A stretch of 64,000 nt of DNA. Source: Gonocerus acuteangulatus (taxonomy: Eukaryota > Arthropoda > Insecta > Hemiptera > Coreidae). The stretch covers positions 33,316,203-33,380,202 of the forward strand of contig OX328124.1 of NCBI GenBank assembly GCA_946811695.1, given 5' to 3'. Position 1 is the first letter of the stretch, and each line of letters opens with the position of its first letter. Positions 25,577 to 37,038 of the stretch are shown piece by piece. Both the position numbers and the translations under genes were made by a program. The notes under the pieces were generated by a model. It was not told the origin of the DNA, searched no databases, and was given only the letters and a program-made list of their open reading frames with translations.

Positions 25577-26904
25577 CTGGTAACCTATAGATAACGGGGT
25601 ATCTCTAGGTTGTCTGTTTCTTGACACTGGCCGGAGCGCCCCAGTGTCAAGAAACATTATACTTTGATTACTTATCAGACGGGGACCATGCTATAATAAA
25701 CTGCAATTCTAGAATTTCTAGGTGTAAACAAACAATTTTCTACAACCTCCCTTAAAATTGTTTGTTGAAAATTAAAAGTTTATTATGACCTTGAACTATT
25801 AATGTTGAACAAATGATATACAAGCTTTTTAAAAACTGGATTTATTTTTCTAATAGGAAAAAGTAGTAGGCCTATTCCGGGAGTGGGTCAAGGGAATAGT
25901 GGCCTTCATGGGGTGAAAATTGAATAAGTTGCATAACTACTGGCCCACTGTCGTCAGTAGTGAATGCTTCATTCTGGATTTTATATGTGGAAGCTAATTC
26001 ATGTTTTACTGTCAACAAAAAAAGTTTTTTTTTGGGGGGGGGGGGTAATTATTAATAAACCTAACCATTAGCATTATGGCTTCATTCCGATATAGTATTT
26101 AAAGTTATTAGACAGATGTTTTCAAAATCTCTCTCACGCTATAATGAAAAACGCCCATCCACATGAGTCCATTTATGACTTGAATTCCGATTTAACCTCC
26201 GCTACAGACACTATCATTAATTCCTTAATTATGAATTAATTAGTATTATAGGGGGTTCTATAGCAATACAAATGTATTATGACCGTTTGTGGCACATTAA
26301 TAAGTTTAATTCGGATTAAATACGTTACTCCTCAGTAACCGATTTTGCTTATTCTCGTAAGACATGTCCTATCATTACTTGCTGGTGTTGTACTGTAATT
26401 TTCGGTTTATCAAAACAAATATTGCGACCGTTAGAGCCATATTAATAATTCTGATAGACAGATGTTTTTAATTAACGAACTCGTTACTGAAATGCTCTAC
26501 ATCGAGTTTCGTGGTGAAAGCGCAAATATTTTAGGAGCTATTGCGTTAACAGGAGTATGTACATCCACTAAACGTAGTCATTTTTGGTATTTATTAGACA
26601 AATAAAATCTTTAATTTATATTTTTTTAAAATTTTATTATGAATCCCTTTGACATACACATGTCACATCGCTGGTGTCTCCAAATTTTGCCGTGTGCGGG
26701 AAGTGACATGTCGGTTGGCGGGAAATATGGCGAGGGATTAAATTCGTAATTTGGCGGGAATTGACTCTTAAAAAATGACGCATATAAGTTGTTATGGTCA
26801 AAATGATTTCCATTTAGAGGGATTTTTCCTATAGATTTGTCCGATGTTTTCAGCTGAGAGCGTTTGATAATGGTATCAATATTTGTTAATATTTATAAAA
26901 TGTA

Positions 26905-27067
26905 ATTAAATTTAAATTTTAGCGTTCATTATTATTAACTAAGAATTTTAGGACGGGTTATCTATAGGTTACAGCCCTTTTCTAGCCAGGATAGGGCTGA
27001 TGGCTCTTCTTTTTTCTAAAGTAAAGCCACCACCCCATAGTGGGGATCGAACCCAAGACGCTTGAAG
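26905..27067 (-). mobile_element. SINE family B, head-truncated
   Basis: The tail complement (GTTCATTATTATTAACT, AATTTTAGGACGGG) and body match other B copies. The copy stops shortly after the B-box complement GGGATCGAACCC. Confidence 0.85.
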
Positions 27068-27150
27068 AAAAAGTTTTGCAAAGTAGCATTTCTCCAGAGG
27101 ATCATATTTGTATCCGTAAACTAATTCTCCCTCCTTCGATTGGTAATAGC

Positions 27151-27952
27151 TAGAGCCCGGAAGATAGGCATTTATTTTTGGTTAAAATAGGCAGGCGAAA
27201 AGGCACTTGAAATACTGAAAATAGGCAGTTTTGTAATTAAAATAGGCATTTATTAGGAGTGAAGGCAAAGAGGAATCTCACTCATTATTAATGAAAATAT
27301 GTATTTTAAATACTCATTCATTTCTTTATTATCAATTTATCACAGAATTAGCGTACTTACTCTTACTTTCCCTTCTTACAAGCAACAACAAAATGCTTTT
27401 TCAAAGTATCAACTGTCATAGACCTTCTAAGAAAAAATGTTTTTCATTATGGAAATACTTCCTCTGCATTATCTTATCATTTCTAAATCCGGAATACCAG
27501 GTAACTACACCATTGTCACAGCAAAAGGGGTGTAAGGAAGGAGAGGTACTTTTCTCATCCTCTCTCATTCCTGCTATTCGTTATGCTTGTGCATTCCTTC
27601 TACTAAGGAAGGTCTGTTATTTACAGAGGTTCAATCAACGGGTTGGGAAAATAAGCTTTCGAATTGATATTTGTGACGGCCATATGTAATTTAATTTGTG
27701 AAACCTTTTTTGTTTTCGACGAACTGAAATTCGAAATTCGTTTTGTGTTTTCTAAAATGTTTAAATCGCAGAAAAAAATTGCATAACGAGCAAAAAAGGC
27801 TTTAAATCTTAAAATAGCAAAAATAGGCAAAAAAGGCAAAATAAAAATTGTCTCTACACTTCCTAAATGCACGGAAACATATTTATTTCTATCTGATACT
27901 TCAATATATCCATTCAGATAAAAAAGGCATTTTGCCTAACTTCCGGGCCCTA
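27151..27952. mobile_element. Non-autonomous hAT-like transposon, 802 bp
   Basis: Terminal inverted repeats TAG(A/G)GCCCGGAAG(A/T)TAGGCA are flanked by an 8-bp duplication, GTAATAGC (27143-27150) and GTCATAGC (27953-27960), one base different. Near the 5' end AATAGGCA-type motifs recur at about 15-30-bp spacing and are mirrored at the 3' end, as expected of subterminal transposase-binding motifs. A 132-codon open frame inside (27291-27689) shows no transposase motif. Confidence 0.88.
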
Positions 27953-27986
27953 GTCATAGCTATTATTTATCTGCCTCCATAATATA

Positions 27987-28040
27987 AAATTCTGTAATGG
28001 CCTATTAGGAATCAAATTCTGTAATGGCCTATTAGGAATC
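27987..28040. repeat. 27-bp direct tandem duplication
   Basis: Two identical copies of AAATTCTGTAATGGCC... lie head to tail, just upstream of a LINE fragment. Confidence 0.9.
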
Positions 28041-28126
28041 AAATAAAACAATTATAAGCCAATAGAAGAATATATCATACACAAACAATCATATTACTGA
28101 GTCATTATTTCGAACTATTCACAAGG

Positions 28127-28561
28127 TTCGCACACATTAAACAAAAACGACAAGAACTCAATCGACGATTCGGACAACTATACAGACTACTAAATCGAAC
28201 ATCCCACTTAACCCTACAGAACAAACTAACTGTCTACAACTCATTATTAAAACCTATATGGACTTACGGAATAGAACTCTGGGGGACAGCCAAGCATTCC
28301 AACATCCACCGAATCCAAACATTTCAATCCAAAATCCTACGTACCATAGTTAATGCTCCTTATTACGTTTCGAATCGCACCCTCCATAATGACCTAAATA
28401 TTCCTTTTGTCCAAGATATAATCCCTAGCCGCTTCTCATCATTCCATAGTAAATTGATCAATCATCCTAATCCTATTGCCCAATCCTTATCCAGCATCAA
28501 TCATCCTTCCTCTCCACCAAGACGTCTTAATAGGAAGTGGCCCCGGGATCTGCTTAGGTAG
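28127..28561 (+). pseudogene. Non-LTR retrotransposon (Jockey-like) ORF2 C-terminal fragment, intact frame
   Basis: An uninterrupted frame without its own ATG encodes FAHIKQKRQELNRRFGQLYR, then LKPIWTYGIELWGTAKHSNI, NAPYYVSNRTLHNDLNIPFV and a C-terminus RKWPRDLLR before TAG at 28559. YGIELWGTA and the NAPYYV block are hallmarks of the region after the reverse transcriptase in Jockey-clade LINEs. The 5' end is lost. The absence of stops suggests a younger copy than 20524-20892, its relative in this window. Sequence to about 28900 may be the LINE 3' UTR ending in A-rich tracts near 28848-28884. Confidence 0.88.
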
Positions 28562-29708
28562 TGAAGTGTCGTGCAGTGACCAACAATCAGAACTAATGTA
28601 ATTATGAGAGTGATATCGATGGATATTTTCTCTCCTCATGAAATCACAGGCCACGTCTTACCCGTCTCCAATCCTCCCTGCTAGTCGGAGGGTGTGGTTG
28701 GATGATGTACGGTGACTCCAGGTCATCCTAGAATCCTTCCTAAGGAAGGTATTCGGTTGACAACTGGTGGCACCAGAGGCGTGGTCAAGCTACCTATATC
28801 AAATTACAAAATACACATAATTTTAGAATGTAATACTTCTGTAAATAAAAAAAAAAAAGTTTCCGAAAAAAAAAAAAAAAAAATTCACAAGGTATGCATT
28901 CAGAATGTTACCTAATATTCCAAATGTTACGCATTCACATTGACTGTTCGCTGTTGGTGATATAATTTCAAGAAATTTTATATAATATACTACATGAAAG
29001 GTAAATATTGACATTTCCAGTATACGAACTAAAAATAACCACTTCCTTACTCCTAAGCCCCAGTTGTCAGGTTGTTGATTTTATTTTTTTGTCTTTGGTA
29101 CACCTTCTTTTTTCCATTAGTTTTATGTTTTATTTTCGATGAATGTGTTAGTCCAAGAAATTATGATATTAAAAATGTCTTCGAATTACTATCGTTGTCT
29201 TATCCTAAACGTTTCTTCCCAATTCTAAAATTTTAGGAAGACGTAGATAGTCGGTGTTTTACAACGAAATGTACTTGATGAATGATTGAATGTCAAGCCG
29301 ACAAAAATACTACACATTTTATACATTTTTATGTTTTAATACTAAACATTTTATTATAAAATGTAGTTTTATTTCTCATACATCCAAACCCCGACACCTT
29401 CTTAATTTTAACAAAAACCAATCTCTTATCAATGTTCTACAATTTTAGAATTGACTGAGAAATTTGGAAATGTCCAAAAATATGGCATATGAATTTATTC
29501 ACTCGTCAAAAAATTGAAATAAATGGACACATAAGTAGAATTAGTGAGAGCTGCGGTGTTACTAATGTCGTATTTCTAGCCGGCTCACTCCTTATCAAAT
29601 GACCGATAACGAGGCTAAACTCCTTAAATAAATTGTAAACAGGACGCCGGCAACCTTGCTTCTCACCAGCAGGAATTGTATTTCACGAGTTGAACCAATC
29701 TAATCAAT

Positions 29709-29712
<4 letters not shown>

Positions 29713-29755
<43 letters not shown>

Positions 29756-29917
29756 GGCGCATCTACTTCTAGGTCATTAGCGCCGACATCCAGGGTACAG
29801 CGAGGAATTTTCCCAACGAGCCTTGAGATGAGAAAATTCCTGCCGGAGGTGGGGATCGAACCCACCATCTCCCGCTTATGAATCCAAGGCGCTAACCATT
29901 AGACCACGGGAGACCCC
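29713..29917 (-). mobile_element. SINE family A, full length with target duplication
   Basis: On the minus strand it reads GGGGTCTCCCGTGGTCTAAT (tRNA-Glu-like A box), B box GGTTCGATCCCC, a body ending CCTGGATGT, then the tail CGGCGC...GCGCCGT and a poly(A) of about 40. The 14-bp duplication TCTAATCAATAATT is at 29699-29712 and 29918-29931. It is the best reference copy of family A here. Confidence 0.96.
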
Positions 29918-29931
29918 TCTAATCAATAATT

Positions 29932-31035
29932 ATCTTCAGGCCTAAATCATGAATGAGTTTTCATAATGATATGCTATCATTCTTGTAGGATATGAATAAT
30001 AATTTTTTTTTGTTTTAAATCAAGTAGTGAAAAGTTATAAATAAAATGATTTGTGTCTTTCATTTTTTTTTCTAAGGTATTTATTCTAAATTTGAAAATG
30101 TTTGGTACAATAATTATGAATTATCATCAGAGGTTACTAAGGCCTTTATTATTTATTTATTTACCTGATGAGCTTATAATCAATGTTTATCCGCTTCTAC
30201 AGAAATTCTACAAAACACTAAAATGATGAGAAAAGTGTAATTTCGTCTAACAATAATAAAAGTGTTTCTGGAAATGAACTAATTCAGTACACAATTATCG
30301 TGAGATCAAACAATTTTATTTCTACCTAAGGATACCATTTTCTCCCACTTCTGCCACCAATTGAAACCTTAAACGGGAGAAGAACCCGTGGTTGACGTAA
30401 GTGTTAAGAAATCGATTCCCCTTAGGAAAAGGATGGCAGCCTGTGGATGAACCTTACCAAAAATCTGTGCTAAGTATATGTTAGGCTTCATAAATAAATT
30501 ATTCTGATCTGAAGAGATTTGTTTCTTTATTTTCGTCGAAAAGTAATGCTGATGGCCTGAGATTCGTTATGAAACTTTGGCCATCCTAAAACAAGTTTCT
30601 AACGATTTTAAGCTTTGAAATGTGTTATTTTAATCATAATATCAGATATTCTAACAGAATTGTTATATTCCAAGATGCGCAAAACCTAACTGGATGACAC
30701 ATTATTGCATTGTGTGCGTAATTGCATTATGTTTTGTAATTCAGATTATATCTCGTATTGCTCCCTGGCCTACTTTATTCAATAATGAATACATTAGGAA
30801 TTACCCCTTTGTATTCGTTGATAAAAAGCAACCATTACTTATAGATGCCCGAATAGCTTATCGGAAATAGGTGATCAAAAGAAATCATTTATATTATGTA
30901 TTAATTACAGTTCTAATGTAATGGGCTTGATTCTTACAGGCACTAGTGTTCTTCATTTCGACTAATAAGGAATAAGGCTTCCGCAAAAAGAATTCTTAGT
31001 TTTCCTTTGTTAGAAAGTTTAAAAGACATTTCAAA
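29932..31035. other. Intronic DNA, no gene seen
   Basis: AT-rich. A decayed tRNA-like B box (ATCGATTCCCC) near 30410 is followed by body-like sequence, possibly an old family B remnant. Confidence 0.4.
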
Positions 31036-31104
31036 TAAAAATGTTTTTCTATGTCTGTTCTTACAGACATAGAAAAACATTTTTAACCAAACTCTTGTTT
31101 GGTT
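31036..31104. repeat. Two adjacent perfect hairpins with identical TCTT loops
   Basis: Hairpin 1 has 23-bp arms (31036-31058 with 31063-31085). Hairpin 2 has 8-bp arms AACCAAAC/GTTTGGTT (31085-31092 with 31097-31104). Both loops are TCTT. Confidence 0.9.
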
Positions 31105-32152
31105 GAAATTTCTTTCGTTTAAGAATTGTGACTTGCGGATATGTATACAGTCGTGGAGCTTTGCATCTTTAAAAGCAAAGGCTGGGAGTGAATCAGCACT
31201 TGATTAAAGAGGTTTAAAAAAGGTGGTAACCAGCAGCAAACCACAAGAAGTGGAGTTTAGGCGTTTTTTCTGTCAAAAAAAAAAAAGAAAGGATCATATC
31301 TATTCTGGCTAGAAAAGGGTGATAATTAAATAACTTTTATTAACTCACTAAATCGACAATAAAACGACTCTTGTATATATTATACCAAACTCAGATTTAG
31401 TATTTTAATACTCTCATGCTAACTCAGATATCTTTAAAAAGTAACCTATCTGTAGACAAGGGACAAATCTCCTTAAAAATTCCTGCGCTCTTTTGAAATT
31501 TTTATAACTTCCTCCAAATGTTGGCTTACCGAAATCTAAAAGTAGCAGGATTTTCTATGCAAAAAATATCCTTGATTTGAGAAAATGTTTAATATATTCT
31601 TTTAAAAAAAAGAAGGGGAAAAAACTAAAACAAATGCTATAAGGAAAAAATATAATTTGTCTAAACACATAAGTTTGAATCAGTATACTTGCGTTCATTG
31701 TCAACCGGTAGTGCAAAATAAACTCAATTGTTACTTGCTATAATAGATTTTTTTTATATAAATTTTTTGTCAATGGGTCAAAGTAGATCTTATGATTAGA
31801 TAAGGCAGTATAATATAAGAGCACTAATTGAGATAAAAATGTATTAATACTTCAGTATTCAGGTATTCACAAAGTAAAAAATGCAATTCGTATGTTATTG
31901 GGAGAAATTATCAATACAATAGAATTTTTACTTACTTTTTTTTTTTTAATTTCAAATAAATAATCATATACGGTTATGCATTAAAAGGCATATAAGTACA
32001 TTTACAGTCGGTATTTAGTGGGGACACAAATAATAACACTTTCATTGCGATAAATTCTTTTCGATAAATTTTTAAAAATTATATTTTTGGATTCGGGTAT
32101 ACAATTATGCCGGAGGGGAAGTGATTCCACATGCTCCACATTCATGTTAACT

Positions 32153-32294
32153 AATATATATATATATATATATATATATACATTTATATTACTTTTGCAT
32201 AAATAAAAAAGTCCGTCACGTTGGAGCTGCATAACTAAGCACATTCCTTTGCAAGATGGATAATGTAGCAGACATTCCTGAAGAATTTGCTGAA

Positions 32295-32359
<65 letters not shown>

Positions 32360-32406
32360 CAAACCAAACCGTAATACTTCTGCATTTTCATATTTTTTTT
32401 AAACAG

Positions 32407-32438
<32 letters not shown>
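32153..32438. repeat. Three (TA)n microsatellites in 290 bp
   Basis: TA tracts at about 32153-32180, 32298-32357 and 32409-32438. Reading frames rich in alternating Tyr and Ile here are translations of the repeat, not genes. Confidence 0.95.
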
Positions 32439-32443
<5 letters not shown>

Positions 32444-32461
32444 TTTATTTAATACTTTTCT

Positions 32462-32660
32462 TCCGGTGGCCTTGAGGGTTAAGGCGTGAGCACTTAACAC
32501 TTCGTGCCAAAGGTCGTGGGTTCGATTCCCACTATGGGCGGTGGCTTTTCCTTAGAAAAAAGTAAAGACATCTCCCCTATCCTGGCTAGAAAAGGGTGGT
32601 AACCTATAGATAACCCGTCCTAAAATTCGTAGTTAATAATAAATGGACGTTAAAATAAAA
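32462..32660 (+). mobile_element. SINE family B, full length with target duplication
   Basis: Head CCGGTGGCCTTGAGGGTTAA (type II tRNA-like), B box GGTTCGATTCCCAC, body CCTATCCTGGCTAGAAAAGG, tail ending GGACGTTAAAATAAAA. The 13-bp duplication TTAATACTTTTCT is at 32449-32461 and 32661-32673. Confidence 0.96.
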
Positions 32661-32993
32661 TTAATACTTTTCTAGATTGAACTGAACATTTGATGAACCT
32701 ATTTAATTCCTTAACATTTCCCTTATTAGTTGAGTATAATATTTACCGGTTTTCGTTCCAAGGAAGTAAAAATAACGGCTGAAAGGTGCAAATTATAATT
32801 TCCATTAATCAATAATTATCAATTTGGCTCTTCAGTAAAATCCCCCCCCCCAAATGGACGGATTTTGCTGGTCAACGAACTCGTCCATCCGTTTTCTATG
32901 TACACATATGTAGGTAGATAGATATGTATAAAGATATAGGAATATCGTAAAACGTTTTATATCTATTTTTTTTTTTTAATTGAAGATATTTTT

Positions 32994-33031
32994 TGTGTGT
33001 GTGTGCTTCGACTGTTAGGGTCATTAGTACC
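32994..33031 (-). mobile_element. SINE tail-only insertion, 38 bp
   Basis: The minus strand reads GGTACTAATGACCC...GTCGAAGCAC and then a short CA repeat in place of poly(A). It is flanked by a 14-bp duplication TTGAAGATATTTTT (32980-32993 and 33032-33045). Only the family A 3' stem-loop is present. Confidence 0.8.
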
Positions 33032-33734
33032 TTGAAGATATTTTTCGAAATTTCTTTCATGAATGCAATCTCAATAGCTACAGTCTTTCGAAAGCGCAAT
33101 TTAAATCTTAAAAAAATAAATTATTATATTAATTGTCATGAGAAGTTGTAACATAGACATGGACTAGCATTGAAAAATGTTGGAAAGTAAAAGGGCCATT
33201 TAAATATCAAAATAATCCCCGCCAAAATAGCTTCGGGTGTTAATTTCAATTACTTTCTTGGTTGATGAAAACGATACTTGAACTTTCGGAAGAATTTCTT
33301 TCCATTGAAGTCGAATTACTAGGAATTTCTAAACTAAGTTTCAAAATAACATTTACCTATATACGCCAAAACGAAAAAGTTCCCACCTAATGTATTTAGC
33401 TAGTTACAATGAATGCAAGTCAACAAACGTTTTATAGCCGTATAATAAAACTTGTTATCTTGTATTTTTCTTAAATATTTATGTCGTATATCTTCCTGAG
33501 GAATTTGCTTACTTTACGGAATCCAGTTGACAAGAAAATTTCATATAGCTGGGGCCACCACCAAACATCTAACGGACTAGACCTCATCAGTCACGTGACC
33601 GGAAATTTATTTTAGCGGGAAATTAAATGTGTAATTTGGCGGGAATTTATATTTAATCAGTGCTAAGAATTACTAATGTAAAAGAGTAACTTAAATAATT
33701 TGGTGCTTGCAATAAATGGTACATTTATTATAAT

Positions 33735-34593
33735 TTATTTATTATTTTTTTTTAATTATTTTTTTTTTTTTGTTCTACGGCACATCTACATCTAGGCCAT
33801 TAGCGTCGACATCCAGGGTGCAGCGAGGAATTTTCCCAGCGAGCCCTGAGATGGAAAAATCCCAGCCGCTGCACACTGGGCAAAAATCCACTTTTAGGGC
33901 ACAAATTATTTTTTTGTGTTTTTCAATATTTTTGAGGTCACTGAGATAGGGAAAAATATTTAAAAAAATCCTTGACCCATAGTTTTTAGTATATCCAACA
34001 AACAAATGTTTTAGACACACAAATTCTTTGGCATAATAGATAAAAATTGGGAAAACATTTTGTAAATGGAACATTTAAGTAGTACCTTTTTACATCTATT
34101 ATTTACATAAACATAATACATATATTCATAAAAAATAATGCATACGCTATAATTCGAAAATAAATAACAAAAATAGACTAACAACTTGAAGAAAAAAGTA
34201 ATTGTACTGACTTGTTTTTTTTTTTTTTAATAATAACAAATATAAACAACTATATTATGCACTAAAAACGAATTATCCATCAATCGTCGTCTGATTCTTT
34301 TTTAATTTTTAAAACACAACTTAAAAGGACCATAGTTGGAACAAGCAATGGTTGAATTCCTTATTGTTTTAAACAGGTTTGGGTTAAAATAGATAAAAAA
34401 AATTGTTCCTTTTTTAGTGAATAGAGGACTTGAGCACGTTTTGACACGTGAATTGACTTTCTACGACGACATCACATTTTCGACTTTTGTCGCCGTAAAA
34501 CAGTCATTTTTCCCAGTGTGCGCCGGTGGGGATCGAACCCACCATCTCCCGCTTATGAATCTAAGGCGCTAGCAACTAGACCACGGGAGGCCC
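33735..34593 (-). mobile_element. SINE family A interrupted by a DNA transposon
   Basis: Both halves match the copy at 29713-29917: the tail half is at 33735-33870 and the tRNA-like head half at 34522-34593. The 13-bp duplication CATTTATTATAAT lies at 33722-33734 and 34594-34606. The element at 33871-34521 splits it, so that element inserted later. Confidence 0.95.
33871..34521. mobile_element. Non-autonomous TIR transposon, 651 bp, probably hAT-like
   Basis: Ends GCACACTGGGCAAAAAT and ATTTTTCCCAGTGTGC are inverted. The SINE host sequence resumes on both sides. A flanking 8-mer pair (AGCCGCTG and CGCCGGTG) agrees at 6 of 8 positions, compatible with a decayed 8-bp duplication. There is no transposase frame. 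Confidence 0.85.
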
Positions 34594-34615
34594 CATTTAT
34601 TATAATAAATGGTTA

Positions 34616-35448
34616 TTTGGTTTTATTTATTCGCTAAAGTAATATGACTTTTTGTAAAGTTTTTTTCCTAATCATGAGAAATATAGGATATTTGGTTTTA
34701 TTTATTCGCTAAAGTAATATGACTTTTTGTAAAGTTTTTTTTCCTAATCATGAGAAATATAGGATATTTGGTTTTATTTATTCGCTAAAGTAACATGACT
34801 TTTTGTAAAGTTTTTTTTCCTAATCATGAGAAATATAGGATATTTGGTTTTATTTATTCGCTAAAGTAATATGACTTTTTGTAAAGTTTTTTTTCCTAAT
34901 CATGAGAAATATAGGATATTTGGTTTTATTTATTCGCTAAAGTAATATGACTTTTTGTAAAGTTTTTTTTCCTAATCATGAGAAATATAGGATATTTGGT
35001 TTTATTTATTCGCTAAAGTAATATGACTTTTTGTAAAGTTTTTTTTCCTAATCATGAGAAATATAGGATATTTGGTTTTATTTATTCGCTAAAGTAATAT
35101 GACTTTTTGTAAAGTTTTTTTCCTAATCATGAGAAATATAGGATATTTGGTTTTATTTATTCGCTAAAGTAATATGACTTTTTGTAAAGTTTTTTTTCCT
35201 AATCATGAGAAATATAGGATATTTGGTTTTATTTATTCGCTAAAGTAATATGACTTTTTGTAAAGTTTTTTTTCCTAATCATGAGAAATATAGGATATTT
35301 GGTTTTATTTATTCACTAAAGTAATATGACTTTTTGTAAAGTTTTTTTTCCTAATCATGAGAAATATAGGATATTTGGTTTTATTTATTCCCTAAAGTAA
35401 TATGACTTTTTGTAAAGTTTTTTTCCTAATCATGAGAAATATAGGATA
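34616..35448 (+). repeat. Minisatellite, 76-bp unit, 11 copies
   Basis: The unit starts TTTGGTTTTATTTATTCGCT, includes AATATGACTTTTTGTAAAG and ends ATATAGGATA. Copies are nearly identical, differing mainly in the length of one T run and in three substitutions, so the array is young or homogenised. It abuts the target duplication of the SINE at 33735-34593. Confidence 0.97.
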
Positions 35449-36057
35449 AATCTATCCGGATAAATGCTAGATTGTAATTGATGAAGGAGTGGAATGCCTA
35501 GAGGAGGATATTTAATTGCATGTGAATGACCATTGAGTGGGTTTAATGACCTTTTATCTTAATTGAATTGAGAAATAAACATTTTAGAATAGACTCACTC
35601 CAGAGAGAGCGGCTAGCAACACTACAACTATTTTTCATTAATACATATTTGTTTTATCGTATATTTATTTATTTTTTATTTTTTTAAATAGGTTATTATA
35701 ACCTGTAGTATTATAATTGTAGAAATACTAATTTGAGGTGATAAATTAACGAGTTTATTAATTTAATAATTGAAGGGCTCAGTGCCAAAGGTGACTAACC
35801 CACATTTCTAACAAATATGATAAATTCACTTTTCCTGATAGAGAATTTTAAGTTTTATAATTGATAGAAATGACCAGCCTTTACTCCTCATTGATTTGTA
35901 CTGACTTCTGTTAGTTTGTTTTGGAACTTATTGCAAAGCTAAATCATGTGAGAGGCAGACTTGACCAACCCACACTAGGTATGGCTTTGTTAATGGTAAG
36001 CAACAAAATGAGTGATATAGTTGAAGCTTCTGATGGCTCTGTGGAAGTTCCTGTCTA

Positions 36058-36344
36058 CATGGGCGTATTTTAGGGGGGGTGGGGTGGGAGGCCGCAGCCC
36101 CCCCCCCCCCCCCCCCCGAAATTTTGATTTGATGGTAAAAACTTGACGTAAAACCCTTAAAAATAAATTAAATAAGATCACTTAGTTCATAAAAAATATT
36201 TTATTTTACGTGTAATAGCGTTTTAGTTGCCTAAAACTATTCCAAGCTCTAAAGTTTTAGTATTCCATGCCCCGGAAATGGTCTGAGCCCCCCCCCCAAA
36301 ATTTTCCCAGCCCCTCCCGAAAATATTTTCTATATACGCCCATG
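36058..36344. mobile_element. hAT-like MITE, CATGGGCGTA family, copy 2
   Basis: Ends CATGGGCGTAT and ATATACGCCCATG are inverted, with a perfect 8-bp duplication CCTGTCTA at 36050-36057 and 36345-36352. C and G runs and AAATATTTTATTT-like interior match the inverse of 25308-25576. Confidence 0.94.
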
Positions 36345-37038
36345 CCTGTCTATGAACCATCAAGAAATGTTCATGAAGCACGCTTGTGGAGGACAAAACC
36401 GCAATATTAAGATTGCACTGTTCCTGTCCCACATACTTCAGAACTCATCTAATCTAGAAATCATTGTTTTGTTAAATTATTGATACCTAATCATAGAAAT
36501 CTAAAGAAAAATAATTTTTCATTAATTATTAATCTCCGGAAATGTGACCAATATTGTTTAAGTGTACGTTATTTTTTATTCATGTAAGAGCCAAACATGA
36601 CTATACTTTTTGTTTTTCATTATCATGTCTAACTATAAACGTTTTATTATTATGGTATATTCATAAGAATTTTGTGTATCTAATGAATAAAGCCCAATTA
36701 AAATCGTTTCTGTCTCCAACACCAATTTTTTCCAAAGTCTTCTAAACTTTAACCTTAATTTTCTCAGTTTGTTCTAATTGTGGGTTAGTCACCTTTGGCA
36801 CTGAGCCCATCAATAAATAGTGGGCTTATTGATAACTAAGATATTATTTTAATTATTTGCCTATCCTTTTTTTGGGTATCGATTTTTGTTAAATGGCCTT
36901 TTTCGATTAGAATCAACAGATTAGAGATCGCGCCGTAGTTTTTAGGGTGGCATACCCTAATATTCCAAACCGTGTATGGGACATCCTTGAGGCCAGAGTT
37001 GAACAGTACAGTCTCTCGAAGTATAATGAAAAAAAAAA

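Noticed and set aside
27291..27689. 132-codon open frame inside the hAT-like element
   Set aside because: No hAT transposase or zinc-finger motif. Its length is plausible by chance in this region.
29840..29917. Functional tRNA gene at the SINE head
   Set aside because: The A and B boxes are tRNA-like, but the acceptor arm does not close and a SINE body and poly(A) follow. Same reasoning for the family B heads.
32002..32391. 129-codon open frame on the minus strand rich in alternating Tyr and Ile
   Set aside because: It is a translation of (TA)n microsatellites. The same applies to frames at 9603-9878, 37733-37987, 37801-38157, 44295-44516 and 44730-44948.
34616..35448. CRISPR-like array of regular repeats
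   Set aside because: The whole 76-bp unit repeats with no variable spacers, and the context is an animal intron.
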